In this document: one piece after another, positions 46,809 through 59,300 of the stretch | Layout of the letters: every line of letters starts with the position of its first letter | Position numbering within the stretch: the first letter of the stretch is position 1 | DNA from: Endocarpon pusillum Z07020 | Lineage: Eukaryota > Ascomycota > Eurotiomycetes > Verrucariales > Verrucariaceae | Assembly (NCBI RefSeq): GCF_000464535.1 | Contig: NW_006916612.1 | Location: forward strand, 27,380 to 91,379 | Direction: 5' to 3' | Length of the DNA stretch: 64,000 nucleotides | Made by a program: the position numbers and the translations under genes | The notes under the pieces: model-generated | The model's input: only the letters and a program-made list of their open reading frames with translations | Database searches by the model: none | What the model was told of the DNA's origin: nothing

Positions 46809-47150
46809 TACGGTAGGAGGCATATTAAATGTAACCCTCCGCCCTAGTAAAATTGTTATTAACGACCTTCATACAGGTACCTTACCGCGCTTGTACGAAT
46901 GACCTACCACTCTGGTGGTCCATCCACGGAGTTCAACGCGTTAAGCTTCCTCTGATTCTATCTCATTCTACAAATAACTACTCTAATCAATGGCAGCAAG
47001 ATGCCAGGTAGTTATAAATGCTAATAGGATGCACACTCGATGTAAGATAGATAGTAGATTAGTCCCAATCGAGCGATTTTGTGGCGTTCTATCTTGGCGT
47101 TACAAGCTGCTACTAGGGCGGGGGTTACATTTAATATGCCTCTTACCGTA
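46809..47150. mobile_element. MITE with about 38-bp terminal inverted repeats
   Basis: The inverted repeats 46811-46849 and 47111-47148 differ at only about two positions (core AGGCATATTAAATGTAACCC). They are flanked on both sides by TA, as expected for Tc1/mariner-type insertion. The 260-bp interior is non-coding. It is unrelated in sequence to the element at 24658. Confidence 0.9.
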
Positions 47151-47169
47151 TTACTAGTACAGTAGGTAA

Positions 47170-47288
47170 GCTTAAATCTGCGGCCCGGATGATCAGCCTT
47201 CCCGTTAGATAAAGTTCCCTATTCCTGCCCTTCTTAAGGTTAATTAGCAAATAGGCAGTGCTTCCAGCTGCCAAGGCTGTAGAATCCT
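47170..47288. repeat. 119-bp direct repeat, copy 2
   Basis: Identical to 43869-43987, including the DUF3602 gene's 3' codons, but with no such gene beside it. It starts 20 bp after the MITE. Confidence 0.92.
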
Positions 47289-48348
47289 GTCAAGCCGTAC
47301 CCCTATCAAAGTTGAAACACCACTTTTTACAGTAGAAAACTAAATCTTGGCATGGCCTACTCCCTTTGAAACTCCTACCAGTTTTCCTCGTATCATATGA
47401 GAATAATCACGAAGTCCATCGTCCTTTCGCTGTCAATCTGCATGTGCATTGGGGCAGGAATCGCGCTGCTCTAGTATTGGGTGGGTGCGCTCCGGGAGCG
47501 AAAGGTGAGTGTTAGTGGCTGACAGGGCGAGGGAAGACCCGCTCATACTGGGGGACAACAGACCGTGGGGCACAGGTGAGAGCCGGGTGGCCCCACTGAC
47601 ATGTGGTGAAAGAGGCACCAATTGGCATAATACGAAATAAAGGGCTTAAGTTCGCTGATATTGGGCGGAAGGGTTCTACAGAAAGCTTTACTGTGAGCGT
47701 AAGTCGATTTGGCAAATCAGTGGGCGACCTTAGGTCGTATGGTTCCTTTTTTGATAGCATCAGACTTTTGTATTTGGTATTTTTGACTGTGCGAGACGCG
47801 GCTTGGTTCGCCCTTTGAGACTTTGATATTGAACTATGTCAACTTTGAAATGACTAACTTAGATGCCTGGGACCCTAACTGTCTTAGCTATCCAAGGCAG
47901 GCTGGCAATGGCGAGAGAAATTGGCCTGGAAATTACCTCAGCTGGTGATGTCTGATACCGAGACATTATCTTGATACTCAATTTCGTGAAAATCAGTAAT
48001 CCGCCTCCAGGATTGGGAAGCTAATCTCAGTTTTTGGTCAAGCGCAGTTCCATGAATACGCTCATACTTGCTTCCATATTTTTCCATGCTTCGTATAAAC
48101 GGCTAAGCCTACAAGGATGGCCGTCTGAATCGAATGAAACTGATATGGGAATGCCAATCAATCTGAAGCAATGAAAGGTTCTCGGTTGAATGGAAAGTCG
48201 TGAATAGAATGTCATTTTGGGATTAAAGTGTTGTCAAGATTGCTGAGGAACACCATCAGAAGGGCGCAGTAGCTTATTGGCAATAAAATTAGCAAGAGAT
48301 GTTCATGATCCAGCCAGGCATCGACGAGCCTAGATATAGAATCAAAGC
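47289..48348. other. Intergenic, no supported gene
   Basis: Short ORFs (for example 47603-47818) without motifs. The final part is the 3' flank of the DUF6594 gene. Confidence 0.35.
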
Positions 48349-49642
48349 TTACCCTGCTGATGCCGCCAAAATCTCATGCCTTCTCGCTCTTGTGAAGAGT
48401 GAAATTGCTGCCGAGAACAGAAGTGTAAAGACGACTATCAAAAGGATGGTGATAGGGCTGGTAGCAATGGTACCCGCCACGGCAAGTCGATATAATAGCC
48501 AGACAGGCACAGCCAGCAGAACAAGGATGACCAGGGTGATTAGCATCGTTACAAGGATGGATACTCGCTGTCGAGTGAAATAATGAATATACGGGTCATC
48601 GGTTTTTCCTTTGGTCTCCTGGTTCTATGTTAGATGAATTTCTCGGGACTGCCTTAGCATTTGAGACTGTCAAACCTTAGAACAAAAGATGTACTAGCAG
48701 ACTGGATTAGCTCGTACCAAACTTCAGACATTTACTGCGCACCTCTATCGGCCAAAGCCATCGCAACTTGAGTAAGATTCTTTCAATAGTATTATCAAGC
48801 CAAGCGTGTTCACGACCAGGCCTCAAGGTTATTAGGTCGTCCTTTTCGTAGATGAATTGACTCTCTTCTTCAAACAACTGGCCACCTTCACCTTCAAGGA
48901 AGTTTCGAACACTTCTGTAATCTCGTGACGCCGGCCTGCCCATAGCTAAGAGGCGGTTTGCGCTGAATACTAGGTTACCTGTGTGGGCCTGTTCAGTGTA
49001 GAACTAATCGAGTGACAGAGGTGCTTGGAACTTACTATATTCAAGGGCTTTCTTCTCCATTCTTTGCAACAGTTTCTGACGGGGCTCCGGTCGATTGTGG
49101 GCAGGCCTAGCATTATCAATGGTTCTTGACATCAAGCATCGTCTGCGGCCATTAGAAGCGTCATCTTGATCTATTTCTCGGAGCACATTTTCTAGCCCCG
49201 CCAATTCATCCTGTTTATTCAGAAGAAGGCGCGAAAAGACACAGCCGAACCGTCGATAGACCATGAACGACTCGTCACTGTCCAAGTAGCACGACAGCCT
49301 GGGGAACCCCTTCGGTGAATCCTCGACTTGAAACGTTAGGCAGGCTCTGCTAGGTATCATTTGTAAATGCGGAGTACTCACGCTTCCGAACAATTGTTTG
49401 GCCCATGCTACTTGGGAGGTCTGAGCTGACGCTTTCATCTGCCGGACTCCAGCAGAACAAGGACTTGACGAGCCGTTGAAGAGATCCAAGAACGTGCCAG
49501 ACTATCTGCAATGAGCTTTTGTTGTCCGAGTGGCATTATCGACAGACACACACTTACCGGAGCTAGAATCTGAAGGCTCGTGGGACTGAGTTCCAACTGT
49601 GTTAGTGTGTGAAACTTGATCAGTGGCCTTCTCGAGATCCAT
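48349..49642 (-). CDS. DUF6594-family membrane protein
   Basis: The conserved core is clear: KGFPRLSCYLDSDESFMVYR then RFGCVFSRLLLNKQDELAGL, ENVLREIDQDD, LLAMGRPASRDYRSVRNFLE, and three C-terminal hydrophobic spans (LVILVLLAVPVWLLY, SPITILLIVVFTLLF and adjacent). Supported exons are 49501-49036, 48978-48743 and about 48624-48349. The 57-bp intron 49035-48979 is solid. The next join works in phase only with a weak GTGCGC donor at 48742. At the 5' end, ATG 49642 and a canonical GTAAGT donor exist, but splicing there to TTGCAG leads to a stop, so the N-terminus is unresolved or damaged. The family is a large fungal group of unknown function. Confidence 0.7.
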
Positions 49643-51034
49643 TTCTCAGAAGAAAACCAGGGGGGAAAAGTCTATGGTGAAAAGTTTCAAACCACGGCTG
49701 GCGGAAGGAGGCGGTCTGCCTTCTAATATAAGTAAAATGCGGATATTCTCGATCCGGAAGGCTTATTTGACATAACTGTGTCAAACATTGTCATGTAATA
49801 CTGGCCAGAGCGGCAGAGCCTCACTGACACAAAGAGGCAAATGTATTGCAATCCAATCATGTTTGTTTGAGTAACCAGATTCGATTTCCTATTCGCGGGC
49901 ACTAAGAACTAATTCGTATGTTTGTCTCCGAGTGTGATCCATCGATTTTGCGACCATCTTGAGTTTCCAGCTGATATCTCCAGCTATTCCGATTTGTATC
50001 AAGAGTGTGTCTTACGACTTTGACGGGCCCATTCCAAACGCCGCCGATTTTATAAAACACGTTGTCATGCTCCTCGAATTTGGGTTCACGCTGTATCATC
50101 ACCTTTAGCACTTATGCGCCTTTTCAGGTTCCACCCGACGTACGCGCTGGACTGGCTTGGGGGCCGTGTCAGCACGACTGTCCGGCTGCCGAGGCTGACC
50201 TTCACCCTGACTCTATGATTCCTTATTAGCATGAGTCCCTCCATACAATATAATGCATACGAAAGCTTTCCATAAGTGTGGGGCAAGGTTGTTACGTGTA
50301 CTAACAGGATTTTCACCCTCAGGCATCAAGAAAATGATGTTCATGCGCTATTTGACAGTGACTAGGTTCGTGTCGGGCACTCTCTAGTGTTCGGTCCTTG
50401 GAAGCTGAAGATAAATTGAGTAGGTTGCCTGAGGCCTCAAGCGCCGCTTTATCTTCCTGTTAGGCTCTGCAGCTTCCTCGCTCAGATTGGTGGGCAGCCA
50501 TGAGGCTGGACAAGGCTGCAAGAGCCTCCAGCCCCTCCACACCCCGCAAGCTTCAACACCACCTTTGATTCTAATTGATCAGCCTTCCGATCATCGAAAA
50601 GTGCTTTATCTAGCTCTCTGCAGGGTCGCGAAGAGGTCGAGCCTGAGGCCAAGACCGCGGTATTGTCACGCAGACATGGGCCAAAGTGTCTTGAATCTGC
50701 CTCGCGGGACGTTTGTCCCCGGTTGTGAAAACAACAGCGTTATGCAGCCCAACGATTAGTTCAAGAAGGCTGCCTTGCGACAGAGCAATGGAGGCTTATT
50801 AGCTGCCTGAGGATATGTCGACATAATAAATCAGGAATAGAATTTCTTCGGGGGCCAGGTTGAATTTGTCTTTGTATTCGTGGCTGCAAGCTATGTCTTG
50901 AGGTCTATCTGTCTGTTTACCTGTTCTTTGCCGCTCAGTGTCTACCGCTACACAACTACCTACTTCGTCACAACAGAGATCTTACCTCAGGGACTGAAAC
51001 ATCTGCTTGTTACTTAGTCTCTTCGATCGAGCTT
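49643..51034. other. Intergenic with a small candidate ORF
   Basis: A minus-strand ORF at 49902-50111 (69 aa; EHDNVFYKIGGVWNGPVKVV) resembles the short SH3-like barrel often found in small fungal proteins or transposon polyproteins, and could be a remnant. The 50487-50759 plus ORF has no motif. Confidence 0.35.
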
Positions 51035-52561
51035 ATGGCTTACCACGCAAATTCTTCCCAGATGGTTGAAAAAATGGTAGAACTCACTCAGACCCCATTG
51101 TTCCCAGAAAGCTCCAACAAAGCTTGTTCAATTCCGCAGACGGCAAAACACGTCCAATATACCAAGAAGGAAGAACGTGATGCTTCAGAGCTGCAGATAA
51201 CATGGAACAGCGTCATGGATAAAGGAAATTACCGCAGGAAATCGTTGTATACTCACGTTGCCGTTCTCGTTCTCTATTGGGAGGATGGCGACCTCGATGT
51301 ACATGACGAAGTCAAGGAACTCGTTGACATATTCCAAAAACTCTTCAATTACTCTGTCGACCACGGACCACTGAAAGGGCCCTATGCTAACACTCACATC
51401 AATTTCCTTGTTGCAGAATTCGTTCACAAGCATAACGGGCGGGGAAAGCTGATGATCGTTTATTACGCCGGCCATGGACGTCCCGGAGAATCTCATGGGA
51501 GCCTTGAATTATTTGGGTCTGCAAAGCATTATTTTAGCCACGGGGATGAGCGGCTACTGATTCACTCTAGGAAAACCACAACACGTCCGTCAAATGACGA
51601 GGTCAATAAGCTGATTTGGAACAACACTGAAAATTTCTTAAAGGACGCCTGTGCGGACGTCCTGCAAATCTTCGATTGGTACGACGGATTGAGCTGCAAG
51701 TCAGTGATAAATGAGTTGACTAATATCATGCTAGTTGTCATGCCGGAGACCTCATGTTCAAGCGGGGCTCTAGCAGGTAAGCAAGACGACTTCCCTCTCT
51801 TTTACTTCTTCCTCCTCTTCTTCCATTCGAGATTCGTTGATCCGTTCATCGCTGATCTTGAGCATAGAGCATTCGAGTATCTCGCTGCAACAAGGGCTGG
51901 AGAGCTCACCAATGTTCCAGGGAAAAAGTCCTTCACTTCGGCGTTATGCTAAGCGCTGAAAAAACTGCTCAAGGAGAAGAAGCGATTCACAACAGTGGAC
52001 CTGGGGCGAGAGATCAAAGATCACCAGCACTTTCCCGAAGAACAAGAACCAGTGCTAACTGATCGCGATGACAATTCTGATGTTGGCCGCATCGAGCTTT
52101 ACGCTCTTTCGGAGCAGGATGCTACCGGGAGCACTGGCGCCGAAGACTCGCAATTCAGCGCTTATGATGGTCGCGTCCTGACCCTACATTTCGACTTCGG
52201 TTCTCAACCCTTGAAGCAAAACATCCAAAAATTAGGCGAGCGTCTTAACCGCGGAAGGCTCGATCAACTCGGCATCGAGAGGATTCGCTGGGGAGGCATG
52301 AAAGAAACCGGGTTCCGGCGGTCTGTTGAGGCTTTCCGCAATCTCCGCCCGAGAGATTTGACAACAGCTGAGCTCCACGACATAGCTCTAACTCCTATAT
52401 CTCGTGCAAGTCCTTTTTCGCGTGAGGAAACGACTAGGTGTGGGGAACCCGCGCTTGGATCACGGTCAACCGAATCTCCGGGTACAGATAGCCCGCGCTT
52501 AACTGCGAAACGGAAGCCGAAGGATTCCACGGGACGCGAGAAAAAGAGACGGAAAGGTTGA
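51035..52561 (+). pseudogene. Caspase-like (C14) protein with premature stop
   Basis: A caspase-fold N-domain: VAVLVLYWEDGDLDVHDEVK, then LMIVYYAGHGRPG (the His-Gly strand of the catalytic dyad), then DVLQIFDWYDGLS, where fungal relatives usually have a DxCC-type cysteine motif. Here the cysteine is replaced by Trp-Tyr. A 93-bp intron (51777-51869) joins to AFEYLAATR. An in-frame TAA at 51950-51952 follows, after which the frame stays open to 52561 (GRVLTLHFDF, then a basic disordered tail). Without the catalytic Cys and with a stop two-thirds along, this looks like a decayed or regulatory paralogue. Stop readthrough or an extra intron around 51950 are alternatives. Confidence 0.72.
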
Positions 52562-53792
52562 ATAGGAAAATGTCAGTAGGCCGCATTCGGTATAAATGAT
52601 CGTTGGGCTCACCGAAGCGCGAAGTAATCGGCCTCTGGTTCAATTTGATAGATCTTTCCTTTCTTCCCGATCTCCCTATCTCTAGACCTTGTCTGGCTAA
52701 CGTGTCAAAAATGAAGAGAGTTCTGTCAGGCTCACTGGAGATGACAGCTCTATGCTCGCCGATAACTTATCGGCAATAGACTAGTTAGTTCAGATAGTGT
52801 AGCGCTAGTAGTTGGTCAAATGGCGGTAAGCCACCAGCTACAATCAGTCAGACTTACACAACACTTCTTCTCATTTCGCTATTAAGTCACTGGCTTAATA
52901 AGTTCCTGTTAGAAGTTGTTGCAAATAGCATACGGAGATACCCCTTGAATTGATTGACTTACTCCTATCAAGACGAGCATTTGCTCACACTAATAGCTAT
53001 AGAAGCGCATTACTACAACAGCTCAGAAACAGCATTTGGCGTTCAATTCGTATAGCAATGCTCACTGCCATAAATAACAGGGCGTAACAGTTACAAGAGC
53101 GTTTCGTGCGTTTCGCATGCGGGGACCGCTGTATCATCCTACTAATACGTAACAGATACGTATCGTATGCGCAGGGATTCTGACAGTTCCCTCCCAAAAA
53201 CAGTGGGTATCTTTTCAACAACGCTCATTATCCTCAACCTCGCTCCAAATTAGCTTTAAAATGACCAAAAAAAAGGCGTAAAATGCCACGCCGAAATTGT
53301 CGAGAGCGTCATCCCTCGATATTATTGGGTCCTTCGTCGCCGCGAAGCTCACGAGCTTTCATTGACACTCCATGCCAAGTACGTCTGATTCGCGATGGAC
53401 CGTAGCGGAGAAACTGCCCTGAAAAGAGCTGAAAAGAGCTGTGAAGTCACACGATGTTGTTGAAGCGGCCAGCTATCGAATCATCCAGTCGAGATCCCCG
53501 CGCCGCAGCGAGCGTTTACATGGTCCTGGCTGAAAGCGCGTTTTTGCCCCTTATCACTGCGCCGTCGTTGAAGCAGTTGAGGTGTGTGTGACAATCTGCA
53601 GGAGGTCTGGATAGACGTACAAATTAGCTGTACGGTACAGCGAAATTGGAAGCGAAACTGCAAGATAAATTTACCAATCCAACGCAGGCGAAACGCAGGG
53701 GCTTGGCGTAGAAATTCCAACCAATGAGCGCTCATACAGTTCGACAAAATTCCAGATCCGCGCGTTTCATTACTTTCCACTCCGAGGAATAC
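52562..53792. other. Intergenic, no supported gene
   Basis: An imperfect inverted repeat GTAGTTGG...CCAGCTAC lies at about 52808-52841. No ORF with motifs. Confidence 0.35.
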
Positions 53793-54958
53793 ATGATGGC
53801 TTCGATCGCATTCCCTACGCTGGCGAAGAAGGCGACCCTAGCAGATGGCACGACGTACGGTTACGTCACGGTCGCCCCTGCTTCTGCGTCCAAGCCGACG
53901 TTTCTTTTGTTGCATGGCTACCCATCATCGAGCTACGATTGGCGACACCAGATCGAGGCCCTCCCAAAGTCTGGCTACGGCGTCCTTGCGCCGGATCTAC
54001 TAGGCTATGGCGATACCGATAAGCCGGGCGATGTCGGATGTTACCGCATGAAGACAATGGCCGGGCACATGATCGAGCTGCTTGATATCGAGAAAGTGCA
54101 GAGCTGCATTGCTGTGGGTCATGACTGGTAGGCATGATCCCCCTGTGCAAGGTGAGGGACCTACTCATGAAGATCCTCAAGGGGCGTGGGTTTGCTTTCC
54201 CGCCTCCCAACATATCATACGGATCGCTTTTTGGGCATCGTGCCCATCTCAGTGTCTTACTTGGAACCTGGATTTGTGTTGGACGCTGGTACGCTTTATG
54301 TTCCAACTGTATTACATAACGTTGACAGTCCTAGATGCATTCAACGACATGACAGAAAATGCGTTTGGATATGCGGCCTATGGATATTGGAAGTGGCACA
54401 ACACCGAGGAGGCGGTCAAGGACTGCGATGAGAATGTAAGTCTTGACTTTGAAATCCCGCAAGCTCATAACTACGGGAAAGAAGCCGCTGACTTTTGCCG
54501 AGCCCGCATCTGTATTCTCTTTGTTCTACCCCACCGACCCAGAGCTATTCAAAACAGATTTGGGCCCTGTCGGAAAGGCGGCCGCCTTTGTGACCAGTGG
54601 CCAAACCACAGCGTCTCCATCGTGGTACTCCACGGATGAACAGGCCGTCCGCAGCAAGATTTTCGACAAGGGCGGCTACCGAGGCCCCTTGAACTGGTAC
54701 AAAGCAGCCACGCGAGGAGTCAACTCCGCCGACGAAGCTGAAGTCCCACCGGAAAAGAAGCTTTGTCTGCTACCGACTTTGCTCATCATCTCTGAGCTTG
54801 ACTATGTCGCACGCGCAGACATGCAAATCCCAAGGACCAAGGAATGGTGCCCCAACCTCAGGGTCAAGACACTAGACTGTGGACACTGGATCCAGTTGGA
54901 GAGGCCAGCGGTCGTTAACGCCCTTCTGGAGGAGTTTGCGGCTGAAGTCTGCAAGTGA
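53793..54958 (+). CDS. Soluble epoxide hydrolase (alpha/beta hydrolase)
   Basis: Hydrolyses epoxides to vicinal diols. Four exons (53793-54127, 54182-54288, 54329-54435, 54503-54958) with introns of 54, 40 and 67 bp give 334 residues, typical of the family. The oxyanion motif LLLHGYPSSSYDWR is present. The nucleophile Asp lies in VGHDWG, completed across the first intron, and the His in DCGHWIQLERP. Cap-domain residues lie between. The ATG at 53793 (MMASIAFP) fits best; an in-frame ATG at 53724 would add 23 residues. The last intron could alternatively end at 54484. Its neighbours do not suggest a biosynthetic cluster; detoxification is the simplest role. Confidence 0.9.
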
Positions 54959-56318
54959 GGCTGAAATGCTTCGTGTTTCTCTGGATAGGCAGTAGCAGTA
55001 TCCGGTTCCCATAAGTAGGATTGGGATGTGTGTTGTAACGCACTACGGAGCTTAACAGTGCTTTGTTTCGTTTATATATGATCACTAAAACAAGGGGGAA
55101 TGGTAACGCCTAGGATGTAGGGCGTTAAACACAAACTATTTGGTCGATGTATGCACGCTGCCACACCTACTCAGCTCATCCATACGCGACTCTACCTGTA
55201 CCCGTCGGCAGCGAGGGGCACGTGCTAAAGACCAGACACGCATTTCCGATTACAATGTTCAAGGCTCGTGATGCGCCGTCGCAAGGGGTTGTTCCGCTGG
55301 GGAGCGCTATCAGCTCAAAGCCTCAATTGGGTGTGTGTGTGTGTGTAACTGCTAGAAATCCAAAAACCCAAAGTTCGAAAGCCTTGACGTTGTATCGAGA
55401 ATTGCAGACGCTGCGCTCTCAGAGACAGAAACAGCTCTTGAGGGTCATATATAGATCTGTATTAGAGGACTAATGTAGTAAAATAAGACTAGCCCCCCTC
55501 TGATCCTTTACGTAGTACATCTAGATTTCAACATATGAGATTCTTCTGAAGAAAGTAGAATTTTTCATGTAAAGAATCAACTGTGTTAATCAAGATTTAT
55601 ATCAACTATTCATATACATTAAGAGAATTACAATTCTACTTTATCATATAGTACATCTAATCTCAATACTTAGAAAGCTTACAAGAGCTGATTTACAGTT
55701 CAAGGAGTGCGACGCCAGCAACTCCGCATAACTACCAAGGTTTCCGCCAGAGTTTTTGCACTGCACATTCTGTTGTCGGCTCTGAGGCGGGTTCGGAGAC
55801 AACGAAATAAGGGAAACAAGAGATATTCGAGGATGAGGCTGCGAAGCTGTGGTATCAATGAACTTAAAAACCCCACCCGTGGATCAGCATCCCGTTGGTT
55901 GGGCAAGTTAATGGTCATGTCACTTATTGGACGGCAGGCTCGTCAATGTAGCCTTACCTGCCCTCGAATTCAGCCTCCCCGGACGATATCAGATATCCAA
56001 CTTCGGTAAGGTTAGTCACGCCTCTATTTCTTTCATTGAATGTCTCTTTGCCGCTGTTTCCTTTGATACAGACTGCCCTAAAGTCGTTTTCAGGCCTTAT
56101 GGATCCTGCATCTTCTCCGTCATGATTGTGGAGTATAAAAGGAGGGAACAGAATTTCGGTGGGCATATATTTTGAGGGCGGACGGGAACAAGGTTCAGAT
56201 GCTGGATCCTCTATACAAGGCTCGGCAGCATGCGTGGTAAGGTCTGAGGAAGGAGTCAAAAACAACAACCTCAGATCGATGGGAGTTCGGCAGCGGTACG
56301 TTTGGCTCTCAACAACGC
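54959..56318. other. Intergenic with GT microsatellite and AT-rich tract
   Basis: A (GT)n run lies at about 55331-55346 and an AT-rich tract at 55490-55690. ORFs at 55700-56268 lack motifs and conflict on both strands. Confidence 0.4.
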
Positions 56319-59300
56319 TCAGTCCCCGTAGTGGATCCAGCTTGCCCAGCTAGCACATGAGTACGGATTTTTCTCCCTTAACCTCCCAAGAGCACTATGC
56401 AGCGCCCTCGCAAACAAGTCTCCGTCGAGCTCTTTGACGTCTCCGCTATCTAACCGCCTTGCAATATACGCATAAAACTCCCCAGACACGAGGGCTGCAT
56501 CTCCATCGAACGCCTGCCACAGTGTCCCAACCACTGAAGGGAACCCTGCCAGTTGGAACGCCTTCGTCACATGTACCACTTCGTCCGCCGTAGACAGGTC
56601 CTCAAAGCTAGCGGAATTGCAAGCAGAAAGGAACGCAAGTCGTGAGAACGATGACGAGAGATCGCGGATCGCGGCCACGGTGAGGGGTCTTTGGGCGTCG
56701 AAGCGGATCACGAGACGCGATCTCAGCGGGTCTGCCGGATCGACAACGCCGTGGCAGCTGAAATGGGCGATACGGCATCCACCAATGAGCGACTCAACGG
56801 AGCCCATGTCCGGATTCGTGAGGTACGTCGTGCTGAACGATCTGGGGAGATTATTTTGAATGGCTAGAGACTCGGCTTGGGTGTCGAGATCCCCATATCG
56901 GGCACCAGCGTCGGCTTCTGTGTTGGGCATGGCAACAACCAGGATCTGGGACTGGGTCGGCCGGAGATACGGGTCCTTGCGCTTTGCCATGATGGTGTAC
57001 CGAACAGACGAGAGATAAGAAGACACGGCATATTGGGCAAGATGCGGCTTTCCGGGTCGAGTAAAGATCCCGGCGGCGTGGACGGGCAGGTGAGAGAAAA
57101 TTCCGCAACAGACCCATTGGATGCGAGGGAGCTTGTCAATGGATTCGTTGGGGACGAGGCCAAGAGCCTTCACAATGGGGTGTGCAACCGTATCCCACAG
57201 CCACTTCAGGCACTGACGAAGCTCTCGGTTGGCATCTCCGATACGGCTTTGATCTTGCACGGACTGGCTCAGCGCCAGTCGCGTTGCTCGTGACTTGTTC
57301 ACCGCGTCTTCGTAGCTGCATTGATTCAAGGCGATTGCACGGGTCTTGAATGGTGTCACGATAACCGCATGAGCCCCAATAGTGGTTGCCACTAACATGA
57401 CGATCGGTCCGGCTTGGCTTTGCTGGATGATATGTTCTTTGCCAAAGGGCGCGATGTGTCTTTCACACGTGATCAAATCCTGTACCGCCTTGAGCATTTC
57501 CCTAGAATTGCGCTCGAAAGCTTCGAGGTGGCGAAATTCGCTGCGCCTGTATTCGTGGTTCCTCTCCCGACCAGGGTTCTTTAGGTCTGCGACTAGCTCC
57601 TGCACCTGTCTTTCCAGGTGTGGGGCGTACTTGATACGCTGTGATCGGGTTGGCAGAGAGCTAAGGCTGTTGAGGACCTCTCGGCCTCTCTCAAGGACAA
57701 GGATGGCCGACCAAATGTCCTGATTCTGCGCAAGCATACTAGACGCGACCATGACGGCGAGCATGGAGAGGCGTCTGAACGCAGCCTGGTATTCTTTCGA
57801 CCGCATTGTGTGCAAATCCAGAGCGTCCAGGGTTCCGAAGCAATGGCGCCAGATGGCCTGAAGCCCTTTCCACTGTTGATTCTGAAACATCCGCTCACCA
57901 AGTGACAACATGCGCGTCACTATCTCGGCGGTGTTCAAATCCGCCGATAAAATGCTTTTTAACTCTGTCACAGTCTCTTCCTGAACATCCCACAGCTTTG
58001 TCTCCCGGACAAGGGTCTCTATTTCAGATATTCCACTGTCCAGAAACGGTCTCGCAGACCCTTGGACACACAAGCCAGGTTTGTCGATCGCCAGTCTGAG
58101 ATCCGACGAGTAAGATCCTCTTGCGTACGCAATAGGGGAGAGATCGTGATAAAGAGGCTCACTGCCTAGCACCAGTGCCGGCATCTGAGGGCGTCGAATA
58201 GCATCTGCAGGTGGATGTTCCGATCGTCCCCTATCCAAACTGACAATACCTCTAAGGATATTCAAATCAGACTCTCCAAGATACTTGTAACTTGAAGACG
58301 AGGATCCAGAGACCTTGAAAAACCATCTCCTTAGCAGATTGCACATCCGTTCCCTGCCTTCTCCTTTCAGAGAACACATTAATTTTAGCTGGAGCAGATC
58401 CCGGTAGGTCTGCAAGGCATGAACTCGCTTTGGGTGCATTGGTGGAAGAAGTTTTAGCAGCATCTCAATGGCGTGGACGGCCGCATCCCGATCAGAACGA
58501 TGACCATCACGCAGGTAACGAGCGGCTAGTATCTCAGCTGCAATGCCAATGCTCACAACAGTCATGCGCTCAGCTGCCCTTGGGGCCCTGTGGATGTTCG
58601 AGTAATTATGCGCTCCCAGGTTGACGGCTCGAGTCGCAGATGTGATGGCCGTGTCTAAGTCTGAGGGTTTCCGGTACGGAGATAAGTATCGAGTGTAGTA
58701 AGCCAGAGTGTGGTTGTCAACGCCTGAACTCAGCAGGGGGTCTTTATCATACAACACAGTGACTGCTTTCTCTGCACAACGAATCGAAAGGTCAAGACAA
58801 TCCTGGGTGTCACCATTCATACAACGTCTTCGCCAGATCGTTCTGTATAGAATGGACATGAACCGAAGGCAGATTGCTTCTTGACAAGGCACCCATCGAG
58901 TTGGGTTTTCAACGACACCTTCGTAATATTTTAATGAGCGATTGAGAAGATCTCGAGCCTCGTCTAAATAGTCTTTCTGATCGTAATATGATGAAACATC
59001 CACAAGTCTCATGGCGCATCTGGTCCAGTTGAAGTCTACACTATCTAGACCGCAGGGGAACCTCGCCAGCGACACTCTCACAGCGGCAAGGGCCTGCCAA
59101 AGATCCATGAAGCTGCCAGCCCAGTCGTATCTAGTCCGAGAAACATCTCCAAACTGCCTCATCGTCGTTTCTTGTACGTTCCGAGGTGCGTCTGGTAAGA
59201 GGCCTTTGTAAGCTAAGGTGGCTGCCTTGACAGCTGCGTCGAGATCCGAGAATACCTCTTGGTTCGTAAACCATGTATCGTAGATGCTCGAAGCTTCCAA

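Noticed and set aside
49902..50111. Small SH3-like ORF as a definite gene
   Set aside because: Too short and isolated to call with confidence; noted in the intergenic entry instead.
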